64,000 nt of DNA from Exilispira sp964581895. Its GTDB lineage: Bacteria > Spirochaetota > JAAYUW01. Shown piece after piece: positions 43,908-52,944 of the stretch; position 1 is the first letter of the stretch; every line of letters begins with the position of its first letter. Under the pieces are notes generated by a model, which searched no databases, was not told the DNA's origin, and saw only the letters and a program-made list of their open reading frames with translations. The DNA lies in contig CAZOPR010000003.1 in assembly GCA_964581895.1 (NCBI GenBank), positions 124,001 through 188,000 on the forward strand, given 5' to 3'. The position numbers and the translations under genes are program-made.

Positions 43908-43933
43908 ATTTCGGTATAAAAATTAAAACTTAA
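43908..43933 (-). promoter_or_regulatory. Possible sigma-28-like promoter of flgB
   Basis: On the minus strand TTAAGTTT (43926-43933) matches the flagellar -35 TAAAGTTT at seven of eight positions. ACCGAAAT (43908-43915) matches GCCGATAA at five of eight after a 10-bp spacer (consensus 11). The -10 element ends about 18 bases before the flgB ATG. Confidence 0.3.
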
Positions 43934-43983
43934 GTAAAGAATTAATTGAAATTACGATAAATATAAAAGGGAGGGGAAGATTA

Positions 43984-45183
43984 GTGAAAAATTTTTTCAA
44001 TTATAACTTTGTTATAAAAATAATAATAATTTATTTTTTTCTGATCTTTTTTTCTCAAGTATGTCTGGCTTACAGTGTTGATGATTTTTTACTCGATATA
44101 TTGATGTTATATCAAAATGGATTGGATTCGACATTAAAAGAAGCAATTATTACAAGAATTTCACTATTTTCAAAAATTATAGAAAAGGATAATGATAAAC
44201 TTGCAGAATTAGCAATAAAATTATCTACTTTTACCAAACCTCAGAAAATTTTAATTTATAATATTTTAAGAAATTATTTAAGTGAAAGTCTTATAAAATA
44301 TTTATTTCCTGATATTAAAAAGCCAATAGAATTTGACATAAACTCAAAAATTAATGATAAGACATCAAGTATAACTGTTATTGATCAGAATTATATCTAT
44401 ACTAATAATGAAAACAAAGAAAAAAGCAATGAAGAGAAGAAAGATGATAATAATAAAATAAATAATGATTCACAAAATAACAACCAGGCAAAAGAAAACT
44501 CTTCTCAAAGTAATAATAATCAAAACAATAATAGTCAAAACAACAACAATACCAACAATAATCAGAATAATAACCAAAGCAATAGTCAAAGCAGTTCTTC
44601 AAATCAAAAAAATGAGGAGAAAAATAATCAAACTAATAAAGATGGAAAAACTGGCTTTAGTCTTGAAGGGCTAAAAATTCCGCAAATTCAAGAGATATAT
44701 AATAAATATACAACATCTGAACTTGATAGTATTTATAAAGATGCAGTAAAACTTTATTACAACAATGAACTGGAAAAAGCATTTATCGATTTCTGGATCT
44801 GTCTTGTTAATAATTATAATCCAGAAAATTCATCATATTACCTTGCTTTTATTTATGAAAAAAACCAGGACTTTGACTCTGCTATTATTCTTTATAAAAA
44901 TTCGATTAACTTATTTTTGGCAAAACAATCAATTGATTCTAAGTTTTTAAGTTACCTTTTCAAAAGATTGGGGATATCTTACAATCAAAAAAAGCTTTTT
45001 GAAGAAGCGATACTATATCTTAAAAAATCTATAGAATATTACCCAGCTGATGGGGAAGCTTACTTTCAAATAGGACTTGCCTACTACAACCTTCAAAACT
45101 ATGATAAAGCAAAAGAATATTTCCAGAAAGCTCTACAATTCGGATACCAAAAAGCACAGGAATATCTTAAAAAGTTAGGATAG
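43984..45183 (+). CDS. TPR protein with asparagine-rich linker
   Basis: A 399-residue protein from a GTG at 43984 with GGGAGGGG just upstream. It starts with a signal-type segment (about residues 10-30), then a helical domain (about 31-110), an Asn/Gln/Ser-rich low-complexity linker (about 140-220) and a C-terminal TPR array (about 245-395), for example DSAIILYKNSINL, FEEAILYLKKSIEYYPADGEAYFQIGLAYYNL and YDKAKEYFQKALQFG. It is probably periplasmic or membrane-anchored. The function is unknown. It is divergent from flgB, and its last 9 bases overlap the end of the convergent DUF115-like gene. Confidence 0.78.
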   Translation: MKNFFNYNFVIKIIIIYFFLIFFSQVCLAYSVDDFLLDILMLYQNGLDSTLKEAIITRISLFSKIIEKDNDKLAELAIKLSTFTKPQKILIYNILRNYLSESLIKYLFPDIKKPIEFDINSKINDKTSSITVIDQNYIYTNNENKEKSNEEKKDDNNKINNDSQNNNQAKENSSQSNNNQNNNSQNNNNTNNNQNNNQSNSQSSSSNQKNEEKNNQTNKDGKTGFSLEGLKIPQIQEIYNKYTTSELDSIYKDAVKLYYNNELEKAFIDFWICLVNNYNPENSSYYLAFIYEKNQDFDSAIILYKNSINLFLAKQSIDSKFLSYLFKRLGISYNQKKLFEEAILYLKKSIEYYPADGEAYFQIGLAYYNLQNYDKAKEYFQKALQFGYQKAQEYLKKLG

Positions 45184-46704
45184 CTTTTCTTTAATATTTC
45201 TTTTATACTTTCTTTTAATATTTTCTATTTCTTTTATTAATTCACTTTCAGCCAAAATTTCTATTCTTTTAAGACTATTTCTATAAGTTTCGAATTTTTT
45301 ATTATTTAATAATTTTTGTATAGATTCCCAATTTATTGCTGTGTTTAAGTAAGCTGATTTAGATATTATATATTTATATAAAGGATATCTTTTGTGATGA
45401 GTTCGCTCTTCCTTTGCAAGAAATGAAGAACCTACTAAAAATAAATTATCTTTTTTATCATTATAGATTAGCTGAAATTGTCTATATAATGTCGGAAGTG
45501 TTGATCCATAAAAAGGAAAAACAGGAAGTTTTTTTAATTCATTGAACTTTTTTTCTTCTTCAGTTTGCAAATTTACAAAAATAGGATTTCCCTTTATCCT
45601 TTTTAATATTGAAGGATGAATAATAGTAGAAAGAATAAAAGGGATGATATAATCTTCAATATTAAAGTATCCAAAGAATCCTGCATCAAAAAGAACTTGA
45701 TAATCTATTTCAATCTTTTTCTCCAAAAGTAATTTTACAGATGAGACTATGCATATTGAATAAAAATATTCATTTATAATTTTTATATCTTCATTATCAA
45801 ATTCATTTAAGACTTCTTCAACTTTATTTGAAGCGCCCCAAAAGATTATTCCTTTTTTCTGACTAAAATCAAAATCTATTTCACTATGCTCAAAATTCCA
45901 GTTTTTCTCTTTAATAATTTTTAAGTTTTTAATAATATTTTTTTCCCATAAAAAAGAAAAATATTTCTCTGTCGAAATAGATTTATATCTTTTTTGAGCT
46001 TCTTCATTTATTATTTCAATCATTTTTTTTAGATCTACTTCAAAAAATAAACCTTTAAATTCAGATAAGGAAATTAGGTTTAGTGGATTTTCAAGTAATA
46101 ACTTAAATTTGTTAAAATCATCATTATCATTAAAATTATCTTGAAAATAAGACTCTATGAATTTTTCAAAATCAACTATGCTTTTTATTTTAATTAAATA
46201 AATTTTATCATTATTTATTTTACTAGTATCGCTATAAAATTTTTCTATATCGATTCCTATTTTTTCGTTTTCTATAATATAACCACTGCCAAGCAATATA
46301 AATAGTTTTTTCAAAATGATTTTTGAATAGTCTATTATGAAAAGGCTTAAAACAAATGAATTAAAAGATGAAAAAACTATTGTAATTTGTAAATCTTTTA
46401 TGAAATATGGATTTAGATAAGATGAATTTAACAAATAATTCAAATAATAAAAAAAGGAAAGCCCTATACCATTTTCAAAAAAGATAATTTTATTTTTATC
46501 ATTTAAATCAATCTTACTAAATTTTTCACAGGGTTTATATTTTGAGTATAAATACTTATTATTTATCTTAAAAGTTGGATTTCCATCTTTAGCAATTTCA
46601 AAATTATTAAAATATTTTTCGAAAAAAAAGTTTGCTAAATCTTCGGGAAAAGAAAAAAAGAATGAATTATTAAAAAATATGGTTTTTAGTTCATCTAAAT
46701 TCAT
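45175..46704 (-). CDS. DUF115-like / motility-associated factor-like protein
   Basis: A 509-residue protein with no membrane segment. The C-terminal half carries weak landmarks of the DUF115 (MptE-like) family found in motility-associated factors: GIIFWGASNKVEEVLNEF, VSSVKLLLEKKIEIDYQVLFDAG and a later FLVGSSFLAKEERTHHKRYP. In the family these correspond to a nucleotide-sugar or pyrophosphokinase-like fold, and in flagellated bacteria the proteins often glycosylate flagellin with nonulosonic acids. The match is degenerate, so the call is tentative. Its ATG overlaps the pyrG stop by four bases, forming an operon HAD phosphatase-pyrG-this gene, and CTP supply would fit CMP-sugar use. Confidence 0.45.
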   Translation of the reverse strand: MNLDELKTIFFNNSFFFSFPEDLANFFFEKYFNNFEIAKDGNPTFKINNKYLYSKYKPCEKFSKIDLNDKNKIIFFENGIGLSFFYYLNYLLNSSYLNPYFIKDLQITIVFSSFNSFVLSLFIIDYSKIILKKLFILLGSGYIIENEKIGIDIEKFYSDTSKINNDKIYLIKIKSIVDFEKFIESYFQDNFNDNDDFNKFKLLLENPLNLISLSEFKGLFFEVDLKKMIEIINEEAQKRYKSISTEKYFSFLWEKNIIKNLKIIKEKNWNFEHSEIDFDFSQKKGIIFWGASNKVEEVLNEFDNEDIKIINEYFYSICIVSSVKLLLEKKIEIDYQVLFDAGFFGYFNIEDYIIPFILSTIIHPSILKRIKGNPIFVNLQTEEEKKFNELKKLPVFPFYGSTLPTLYRQFQLIYNDKKDNLFLVGSSFLAKEERTHHKRYPLYKYIISKSAYLNTAINWESIQKLLNNKKFETYRNSLKRIEILAESELIKEIENIKRKYKRNIKEKLS

Positions 46705-48311
46705 TTTTTTTCTAAGTTATATTTTATTGCATTTTCAATAAAACTTTTAAATATAGGTTGCGGCTTAAAAGGTTTTGATTTAAATTCTGGATGAAATTGA
46801 ACACCAATTCCAAATGGGTTATCTAAATATTCTACAATTTCTACCAAATTTTTTGTTATATACTTTCCTGAGATTATAAGTCCTGCATTTTCAAATTGTT
46901 CTTCATATTTACTATTAAATTCATATCTATGTCTATGTCTTTCAAAAATAATAGTTTCACCGTAGATCTTTTCAGCCAATGTCCCCTTTTTAATATTACA
47001 TTCATATACACCAAGTCTCATTGTGCCACCTTTATTTTCAACAGAATACTGATCTTCCATTAAATGTATAACAGGATTTAAAGTTTCAGCAAATTCTGAC
47101 GAATTTGCATCTTTAATTTTTAATACATTTCTTGCATATTCTATAACCATACATTGCATACCAAGACATATACCAAAATATGGGATTTTTCTCTCTCTCG
47201 CTTCTTTAATTATTGCAAGTTTTCCTTCTATACCTCTACTTCCAAAGCCTCCGGGAACCAAAATCCCATCTGCTTGATTTATTATTTTAATTAAGTTTTC
47301 TGAATTTTTTTCTATCTCTTCTGAATCTATTTTTAAAATATTAAGATCAACCTTATTTGCAATTGCAGCATGTTTTAATGCTTCATAAACGGATTTATAT
47401 GAATCTTGAAGTTTTATATATTTTCCAACAACTGCAATAGTTATCTTTGGCTTTTTAGAATCAATAATGCTTATTATTTCTTCCCACTTTTTTAAATCTG
47501 GTTTATTTGATGGGATTCCAAGCTTTACTGCTATTTTATCCTGTAAACCTTGCTCGGTATATATAATTGGTAATCTATATATAGAATCAACATCAGGAGC
47601 TTCAAAAACATCCTCTTCAGCAATAGAACAAAACATCGCTATTTTTCTTTTCATTTCTTTACTTAATGTACCAGAAATTCTTGTCATTATTATATCTGGC
47701 ACTATACCTATCTGTCTTAAAACACCAACACTGTGCTGAGTCGGCTTTGTTTTATATTCTCCAGCAACTTCAATCTTTGGAATAAGAGTTAAATGAATGA
47801 ATATTGTATTGTTTTTATTTATGAGGCTAAACTCTCTTGCTGCCTCTAAAAAAGGGATAGATTCTATATCACCAACAGTTCCACCTATCTCAACTATCTG
47901 AATATCTGGATTTACTTTTTCTGATAAGCTTCTTATTAATCTTTGTATCTCAGAAGTGACATGTGGAATAACTTGAACAGTTTTCCCAAGGTAATCCCCT
48001 CTTCTTTCTCTTTCTATAACATTAAGGTAAACCTTACCTGTAGTTATTGAACTCAACTTGGACAGCTCAGAATTTGTAAATCTCGCATAGTTCCCAAGAT
48101 CAAGGTCAGTTTCAGCACCATCATCTGTAACATAAACTTCTCCATGCTGATATGGTGACATAGTGCCAGCATCAACATTAAGATAAGGATCTATCTTTTG
48201 CATTGCAACTTTATATCCCATAGATTCCAAAATGGCTCCGATAGAAGAAGCAGCAATACCTTTACCTAAAGATGAACAAACTCCACCAGTTATAAAAATA
48301 TATTTTGTCAT
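46701..48311 (-). CDS. pyrG: CTP synthase
   Basis: A 536-residue protein, normal length. The N-terminal synthetase domain begins YIFITGGVCSSLGKGIAASSIG with the ATP loop and continues with KIDPYLNVDAGTMSPYQHGEV and the EIGGTVGDIES motif. The C-terminal glutamine amidotransferase domain has GICLGMQ with the nucleophilic Cys and FHPEF with the catalytic His and Glu. It aminates UTP to CTP using glutamine-derived ammonia. It overlaps the upstream HAD gene and the downstream DUF115-like gene by four bases each (ATGA), indicating a coupled three-gene operon. Confidence 0.97.
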   Translation of the reverse strand: MTKYIFITGGVCSSLGKGIAASSIGAILESMGYKVAMQKIDPYLNVDAGTMSPYQHGEVYVTDDGAETDLDLGNYARFTNSELSKLSSITTGKVYLNVIERERRGDYLGKTVQVIPHVTSEIQRLIRSLSEKVNPDIQIVEIGGTVGDIESIPFLEAAREFSLINKNNTIFIHLTLIPKIEVAGEYKTKPTQHSVGVLRQIGIVPDIIMTRISGTLSKEMKRKIAMFCSIAEEDVFEAPDVDSIYRLPIIYTEQGLQDKIAVKLGIPSNKPDLKKWEEIISIIDSKKPKITIAVVGKYIKLQDSYKSVYEALKHAAIANKVDLNILKIDSEEIEKNSENLIKIINQADGILVPGGFGSRGIEGKLAIIKEARERKIPYFGICLGMQCMVIEYARNVLKIKDANSSEFAETLNPVIHLMEDQYSVENKGGTMRLGVYECNIKKGTLAEKIYGETIIFERHRHRYEFNSKYEEQFENAGLIISGKYITKNLVEIVEYLDNPFGIGVQFHPEFKSKPFKPQPIFKSFIENAIKYNLEKK

Positions 48312-48922
48312 ATATACCTCTTATCTTTCTTTTCAAATTCTATAATCATATTTACAAAATCAATGATTGAATTGAAAACTAAAACTTTCCCTTCCTCTTC
48401 AAAAATTTCTATTTGATTAAAATCATCATATATCTTTTTGTCTTTGTATAAATAATCAACTCTATGAATTATAACTGGAATTATAGAGCAATTTTGAGCA
48501 AAATATATGTCTGAAAGTCTATCCCCTAAATAAAATGAGTGAGTTGAATCAATGCTAAACATAGATTTAAGTCTATCAAAAAGACCTTTAGAAGGTTTTC
48601 TGCAATTACAATTATATTCTGGAAGATGAGGACAATAAAAAAATCCGTCGAAATTAAAATTATACTTTCTATTAAGTTCTAAATTAAGATTTATGTAATT
48701 TAACAAAAGTGTTTTTTCTTCAAAATTCCCTTTTGAAATACCTGATTGGTTGGATATTATAAATAGACTATAACCATTTTCTTTTAATTTGATACAGGAT
48801 GGGATCACATCTTCAAAAAAATATTTTGTTCCAAATGCAGGATTATAAACCTGATCCTGCATTAAAGTATCATCTTTATCAAAGATAATTGCCTTTAATT
48901 TCTGCATAACAATATATATCAT
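48308..48922 (-). CDS. HAD-IIIA phosphatase, GmhB/HisB-N type
   Basis: A 204-residue protein with HAD motif I FDKDDTLMQDQ (the usual DxD has a third Asp), SNQSGISKG as motif II, the zinc-loop CPHLPEYNCNCRKPSKG with the Cys/His set of the D,D-heptose-1,7-bisphosphate phosphatase and histidinol-phosphatase group, and YLGDRLSDIYFA as motif IV. This subclass removes a sugar or amino alcohol phosphate. In a lipid A-producing bacterium, heptose phosphate hydrolysis (GmhB) is a reasonable guess, but no other heptose gene is nearby. First gene of the pyrG operon. A start at the ATG 15 bases downstream is also possible. Confidence 0.85.
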   Translation of the reverse strand: MIYIVMQKLKAIIFDKDDTLMQDQVYNPAFGTKYFFEDVIPSCIKLKENGYSLFIISNQSGISKGNFEEKTLLLNYINLNLELNRKYNFNFDGFFYCPHLPEYNCNCRKPSKGLFDRLKSMFSIDSTHSFYLGDRLSDIYFAQNCSIIPVIIHRVDYLYKDKKIYDDFNQIEIFEEEGKVLVFNSIIDFVNMIIEFEKKDKRYI

Positions 48923-48995
48923 TAAAAGAAAAAAAGTGAAGATTGTAGTTATGAAAATTTTTCAAATTTTTCAGAATTGTTTTTAATCTTATAAA

Positions 48996-49547
48996 TCAAT
49001 TATAGATATTAAAAGAGTATATTTTTTCTATCTCTTTTCTCTTTTTTTCTTTTGGAATCTGATCAGTATAACCTAAAGCGATAAGAACTATAATTTTTCT
49101 ATTAAAAGGAATTTTTAATAATTTTTTTATCCTTTTTTCATCAAATATACCAAGTATACAGGTAGCCAAGCCTATTTCTGTCGCAGTAAGACAAAATTGC
49201 ATAACACTGCATCCAATATCGAAACTTGCAAAATTTCTACCTAAAGCCACCTGCCCTATTGAAAGTTCAATATTTTTTGGTTCTTCCGTAACCACAATAA
49301 TTGCAGAGGCATCTTTTGCAAATTGATTAAATCTTATGTTCCCTATCGTTAAACTTTCAATAACTTCTTCTTTTAAAAAAGGATCATCGACTACTGTATA
49401 TTTCCAAGGTTGACTGTTAGATGCAGAAGGCGCTAACCTTGCTGCCTCAAGACATTTTAATATTTTCTCTCTTTCGATAATTTTATCTTTGATAAAATTT
49501 CTGCAGGAAAATCTTTTTTTAATAAGTTCAAGAAATTCTTGCTCCAT
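48996..49547 (-). CDS. Nitroreductase family flavoprotein
   Basis: A 183-residue protein with the FMN-binding pattern of the nitroreductase fold: KRFSCRNFIKDK near the N-terminus, then EAARLAPSASNSQPWKYTVV, and the C-terminal ATEIGLATCILGIFDEKRIKKLLKIP followed by a strand IVLIALGY. Such enzymes reduce nitroaromatics, quinones or flavins with NAD(P)H. The natural substrate is not given by sequence. It is short for the family, which fits the compact Firmicute-type members. It starts two bases after the stop of the YgjV/GNAT-like gene and is surely co-transcribed with it. Confidence 0.9.
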   Translation of the reverse strand: MEQEFLELIKKRFSCRNFIKDKIIEREKILKCLEAARLAPSASNSQPWKYTVVDDPFLKEEVIESLTIGNIRFNQFAKDASAIIVVTEEPKNIELSIGQVALGRNFASFDIGCSVMQFCLTATEIGLATCILGIFDEKRIKKLLKIPFNRKIIVLIALGYTDQIPKEKKRKEIEKIYSFNIYN

Positions 49548-49549
49548 TT

Positions 49550-50209
49550 TTATTCCTTTAATAAATTCATCTCATATATTTCACCAAATTCATCTCTGTC
49601 AATTTTATTGAATCCTATTTTTTTTAAATATGATGAGTGCAGGTTATGTGAAGCATGTGTTCTAAGTTTTGTATATCCATTTTGAAAAAAATAGTTTTTA
49701 TTTTTCATAAATAAAAAATATGCAATCTTAAAATCCCTATATGCAGGAATAACATAATCAAGATGAATATAATCAAAATCCTGTTTTTTTTCTATTATAA
49801 TAAGCCCTGCTGGAATAAGGTCTCTCAATATAAAAAAGTATCTTATATTTATTTCTTCAATAGAATTTGCCAATTTTATTTTACTTTCGTAGTCAAAGGA
49901 TGGGAAAAATTTTTTAATATCCTTATTATAAAATTCTATAAATTTTTGAAGATATGAGGAATTTGACAAGACTTCAAGTAAAGAAAAGTATTCTGAAGTC
50001 TTAGACATCATTAAAAGAAAATATATATTGACAAGACAGATAAATAGGTTAAGAAAACCAACGGGATATGATTTTATTATAAAACCATAAATAGAAAAAA
50101 TAAGGCTTCCAGCAAGATTAAGTAAACGAAGTTTTACAACAGAACTCATCATGATTGAAATAGCAACAATAACTGATGCAAGATAACCTATAAGTTCTAT
50201 TATTTGCAT
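49550..50209 (-). CDS. YgjV-like membrane domain joined to a GNAT-like domain
   Basis: A 219-residue protein. Residues 1-70 form three membrane helices with the YgjV-type pattern (IELIGYLASVIVAISIMMSS, LRLLNLAGSLIFSIYGFII, GFLNLFICLVNIYFLL). Residues about 75-219 have alternating strands and helices ending with FFQNGYTKLRTHASHNLHSSYLKKIGFNKI, which resembles the C-terminal half of a GNAT acetyltransferase, where the stretch K-IGF marks the last strand-helix step. No clear acetyl-CoA pyrophosphate loop (Q/RxxGxG/A) is present, so activity is uncertain. The gene is followed by nitroreductase after two bases. Confidence 0.6.
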   Translation of the reverse strand: MQIIELIGYLASVIVAISIMMSSVVKLRLLNLAGSLIFSIYGFIIKSYPVGFLNLFICLVNIYFLLMMSKTSEYFSLLEVLSNSSYLQKFIEFYNKDIKKFFPSFDYESKIKLANSIEEINIRYFFILRDLIPAGLIIIEKKQDFDYIHLDYVIPAYRDFKIAYFLFMKNKNYFFQNGYTKLRTHASHNLHSSYLKKIGFNKIDRDEFGEIYEMNLLKE

Positions 50210-50352
50210 ATAAAACCCCGTTTTTCTTAAATTTAATTAATTTTTTATTTTTATCAAAAAAATATTTTTTGAATTTTTTAAAATATTTAAACTTAAAAAA
50301 ATATATTTGATTTTTAAAAATTTTAACGAATAATTTATTAAAGGTATTAAAA

Positions 50353-51411
50353 ATGGTTCAAATTTCAAAGATTCAGTCTAAAAAAGTAAAAAAAGAAAAT
50401 TTTCTATTTTTTATCACCTTATTGATACTTTTATTAACCTCTTTTTCCTTTTTTTCAGAGGCAGTTCCAAAGGCAATAAAATTTCCTGAAAATACAAAAG
50501 GAAATTATTTTGTAAAAATATTTTATGAAAAAGATGGGGAACTTTTCAACTTTTACTCCGTAAATCTTTTTGAAGTTCCTTTTCAATTTAAGATTTATAT
50601 AGATAATTTAAGTTCATTTAATTATTCCGAAACTTTCCCATTTTACTTTATTTCAAAGGCAAAAGAGGGTAAAAAGTTTTTGTTTTCATTAAAAACAAGT
50701 GAAAAAGTTGAACCAAAATTCTGGCTTGAAACATGTATAGGTGATCCTTTATCTTCATCTATGGATAACTATATTTACACACTTCCTTATGAAAATAGTA
50801 AAGAATTTTTTGTTTATCAAGGATATAACTCAAATTTTACTCATAAAGGTTCTGCCTCGTACTCGGTCGATTTTTCTATGCCTATAGGAACCCCTATATG
50901 TGCGGTAAGGGATGGTATAGTGTACAATGTTGTAGATAACAATAATAAAAGTGGTCTTTCAAGCTATTATACTAAATATGCAAATTTTATTTCCATATAT
51001 CATCCAGATGGAACATATTCAATCTATGCCCATATAAAATATAAAGGAAGTTTAGTTAAAATTGGGCAAAAAGTAAAGGCTGGACAGATCATTGGATATT
51101 CTGGAAATACTGGAAGGACAAGTGGACCCCACTTACATCTACAGGTCAATTTACCAATATACATGTCTCATAAAAGCATTCCTGTTCCATTTTTAAATAT
51201 AGATGGCAATGGCTATTATATAAAAGAGGGGGAAACTTACAGATCAGTTCATATCGAATATCTTTCTGAACAAGCTTATCAAACCTTTTTGAATAATATT
51301 AATTCCCAATTTACAATTTTCCCTTTTGTTTACTATGTAAAACCAAGACATCAACCTTTATTGGATGATGATACTATAATAAATTATCCAGAAGAAGAAT
51401 TTGAAGATTAA
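50353..51411 (+). CDS. M23-family peptidase (LytM-like)
   Basis: A 352-residue protein with an N-terminal membrane or signal segment (about residues 18-38). The C-terminal half (about 155-290) has a M23 zinc metallopeptidase domain: first zinc ligands in HKGSASYSVDFSMPIGTP, then SIYAHIKYKGSLVKIGQKVKAGQ, the GYSGNTGRTSGPHLHLQV motif with the third zinc ligand. The full ligand set HxxxxxxxD, HAH-like YAH and HLHLQ is retained. Members cut peptidoglycan cross-bridges or act as amidase activators. Here, with intact ligands, hydrolysis is likely. The N-terminal 120 residues form a beta domain of unknown role. Confidence 0.88.
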   Translation: MVQISKIQSKKVKKENFLFFITLLILLLTSFSFFSEAVPKAIKFPENTKGNYFVKIFYEKDGELFNFYSVNLFEVPFQFKIYIDNLSSFNYSETFPFYFISKAKEGKKFLFSLKTSEKVEPKFWLETCIGDPLSSSMDNYIYTLPYENSKEFFVYQGYNSNFTHKGSASYSVDFSMPIGTPICAVRDGIVYNVVDNNNKSGLSSYYTKYANFISIYHPDGTYSIYAHIKYKGSLVKIGQKVKAGQIIGYSGNTGRTSGPHLHLQVNLPIYMSHKSIPVPFLNIDGNGYYIKEGETYRSVHIEYLSEQAYQTFLNNINSQFTIFPFVYYVKPRHQPLLDDDTIINYPEEEFED

Positions 51412-51420
51412 TTAAAAATT

Positions 51421-52887
51421 TTATTTTAATCCTTTAGCAATCTTTATAACATTAATTGCCCCATCATATATGCCAATCTTTTTATTTTTGACTATATTTT
51501 CACAAAATAAAGGTATTAGATCATCCTCTTCTATTAAAAGTGAAAGTGTCTGTAAGATCTGTCCTTCCTCCTGACATTCTATAGTTCCATCCCCTATTTC
51601 AGCAGATCTTATCGCACCCCATGCTTCATGTCCACCAACTCTATGAATAAAAAGTTTGGGAACTGGATAGTAACTTAATTCACTTGGTTTTGTTATCAAT
51701 ATATCACTAAACCTCATTAAAAGATTTGTAAAATATACAGCTGAAAAAATATCTTTATCATAAAATAAAATCAGTTCAGCTTTATTTAAATTTTCTATTT
51801 CACTTTCAAAAAACTCTTTAGCACTTTCATAACTTTCATATTTTCTATATTTCATATCAAAGCTTTTAAGTAAATTTTCAATCTCATTTTTTCTATCTAT
51901 ATGGTCTCCACAGTTTATAAAAAGGGTTAGTTTATCTTTTTTTATATATTTTATTGATTCACTTATTATTTTTAATATAAGATTTTTTTGTGCTCCAGCC
52001 CCACCAATAGATATTAGAGCCCTTCTTGGGGCTTTATTCTTTACTCTTTCTATCCTTTTTTGACAATCATTCTCAACATTTTCAAGTATTTCATAGTCAA
52101 CATAATGACCAACAAGGGCAATATCATCTGCTGGTATTGGATTTAATATCTGATTTTTTTCTCCCATTTCTCGCAAGATTCTGTATCCAAAGTAACTTGA
52201 AGGTCCCTGAATACAATGTTTTGAGCCAGGTGCAAGATGAAGAGCCATTGGCCAGTTATCTACAATAGCATTCACCACATTTGAAAAACCAGCATGAATA
52301 GCGGCTTGTGCAGGCCACCCATGAGCAGCAACAAATGGAAAATTTTTGGGAATAGAGGACAAAACTGGTGCAAAAAGTTCAGTCATATTTAAGTCATCTA
52401 AATTATAAGTTAATTTCTTGAAACCGATAGAATTAAGAGGTTCCCAGTACAATTTATCAAAAATTGGAAATTGCTGTGATAATCTTGAACCTAAAGAATA
52501 TAAGGAATTTAAATGAGCAATTATTTTACTTGCAGTAGAAGCTTTTACATTCATAAAATCAAGCCAGTATGGAGTAAAACCAAGAGCTTTTGCAGCAGAA
52601 GCAAAAGCTAAAGATAATCTATAATGCCCATATCCCATCCTGATTGTTCCAATTATCACTCCCTTATCTAAACTTAAATCTTCTATTTTTTGCTCTATCT
52701 TTTCACTGTTTTTATTAACTAAGACTTTTATATCGAAATTTTCAGTAATATTATTTTTAACGCTTATTGGACAAAGTTCTATATTTTTATCTGGTACGCC
52801 AAATTTTTTCTCCAGTTTTTTCTTTTTTGCAATTGAATTTTTAACTTTTTTATCTGAAAATTTATTACCAAAAATGCTATCTATCAT
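51421..52887 (-). CDS. GT-B-like protein (MGDG synthase/MurG-like fold)
   Basis: A 488-residue protein. Residues about 78-300 contain the hallmarks of the MGDG synthase / MurG-like GT-B group: GVIIGTIRMGYGHYRLSLAFASAAKALGF with the GxGH loop, then WPAQAAIHAGF and VDNWPMAL, and later RALISIGGAGAQKNLILKI resembling the start of the second Rossmann half. The C-terminal portion has ILITKPSELSYYPVPKLFIHRVGGHEAWGAIRSAEIGDG, which matches the donor-binding half. It is probably a glycosyltransferase or related nucleotide-sugar binding protein. There is a perfect -10 promoter upstream. The acceptor is unknown; I see no close named family. Confidence 0.6.
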   Translation of the reverse strand: MIDSIFGNKFSDKKVKNSIAKKKKLEKKFGVPDKNIELCPISVKNNITENFDIKVLVNKNSEKIEQKIEDLSLDKGVIIGTIRMGYGHYRLSLAFASAAKALGFTPYWLDFMNVKASTASKIIAHLNSLYSLGSRLSQQFPIFDKLYWEPLNSIGFKKLTYNLDDLNMTELFAPVLSSIPKNFPFVAAHGWPAQAAIHAGFSNVVNAIVDNWPMALHLAPGSKHCIQGPSSYFGYRILREMGEKNQILNPIPADDIALVGHYVDYEILENVENDCQKRIERVKNKAPRRALISIGGAGAQKNLILKIISESIKYIKKDKLTLFINCGDHIDRKNEIENLLKSFDMKYRKYESYESAKEFFESEIENLNKAELILFYDKDIFSAVYFTNLLMRFSDILITKPSELSYYPVPKLFIHRVGGHEAWGAIRSAEIGDGTIECQEEGQILQTLSLLIEEDDLIPLFCENIVKNKKIGIYDGAINVIKIAKGLK

Positions 52888-52916
52888 AGAAAGCTCCTTT
52901 TCCTATTTCTTGACAA

Positions 52917-52944
52917 ATTATAACATTATCAAAAATAATTTCAA
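52917..52944 (-). promoter_or_regulatory. Promoter of the GT-B-like gene
   Basis: On the minus strand: -35 TTGAAA (52939-52944), a 16-bp spacer, and -10 TATAAT (52917-52922) preceded by an extended TG. The predicted start is near 52910, leaving about 23 bases to the ATG. Confidence 0.65.
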
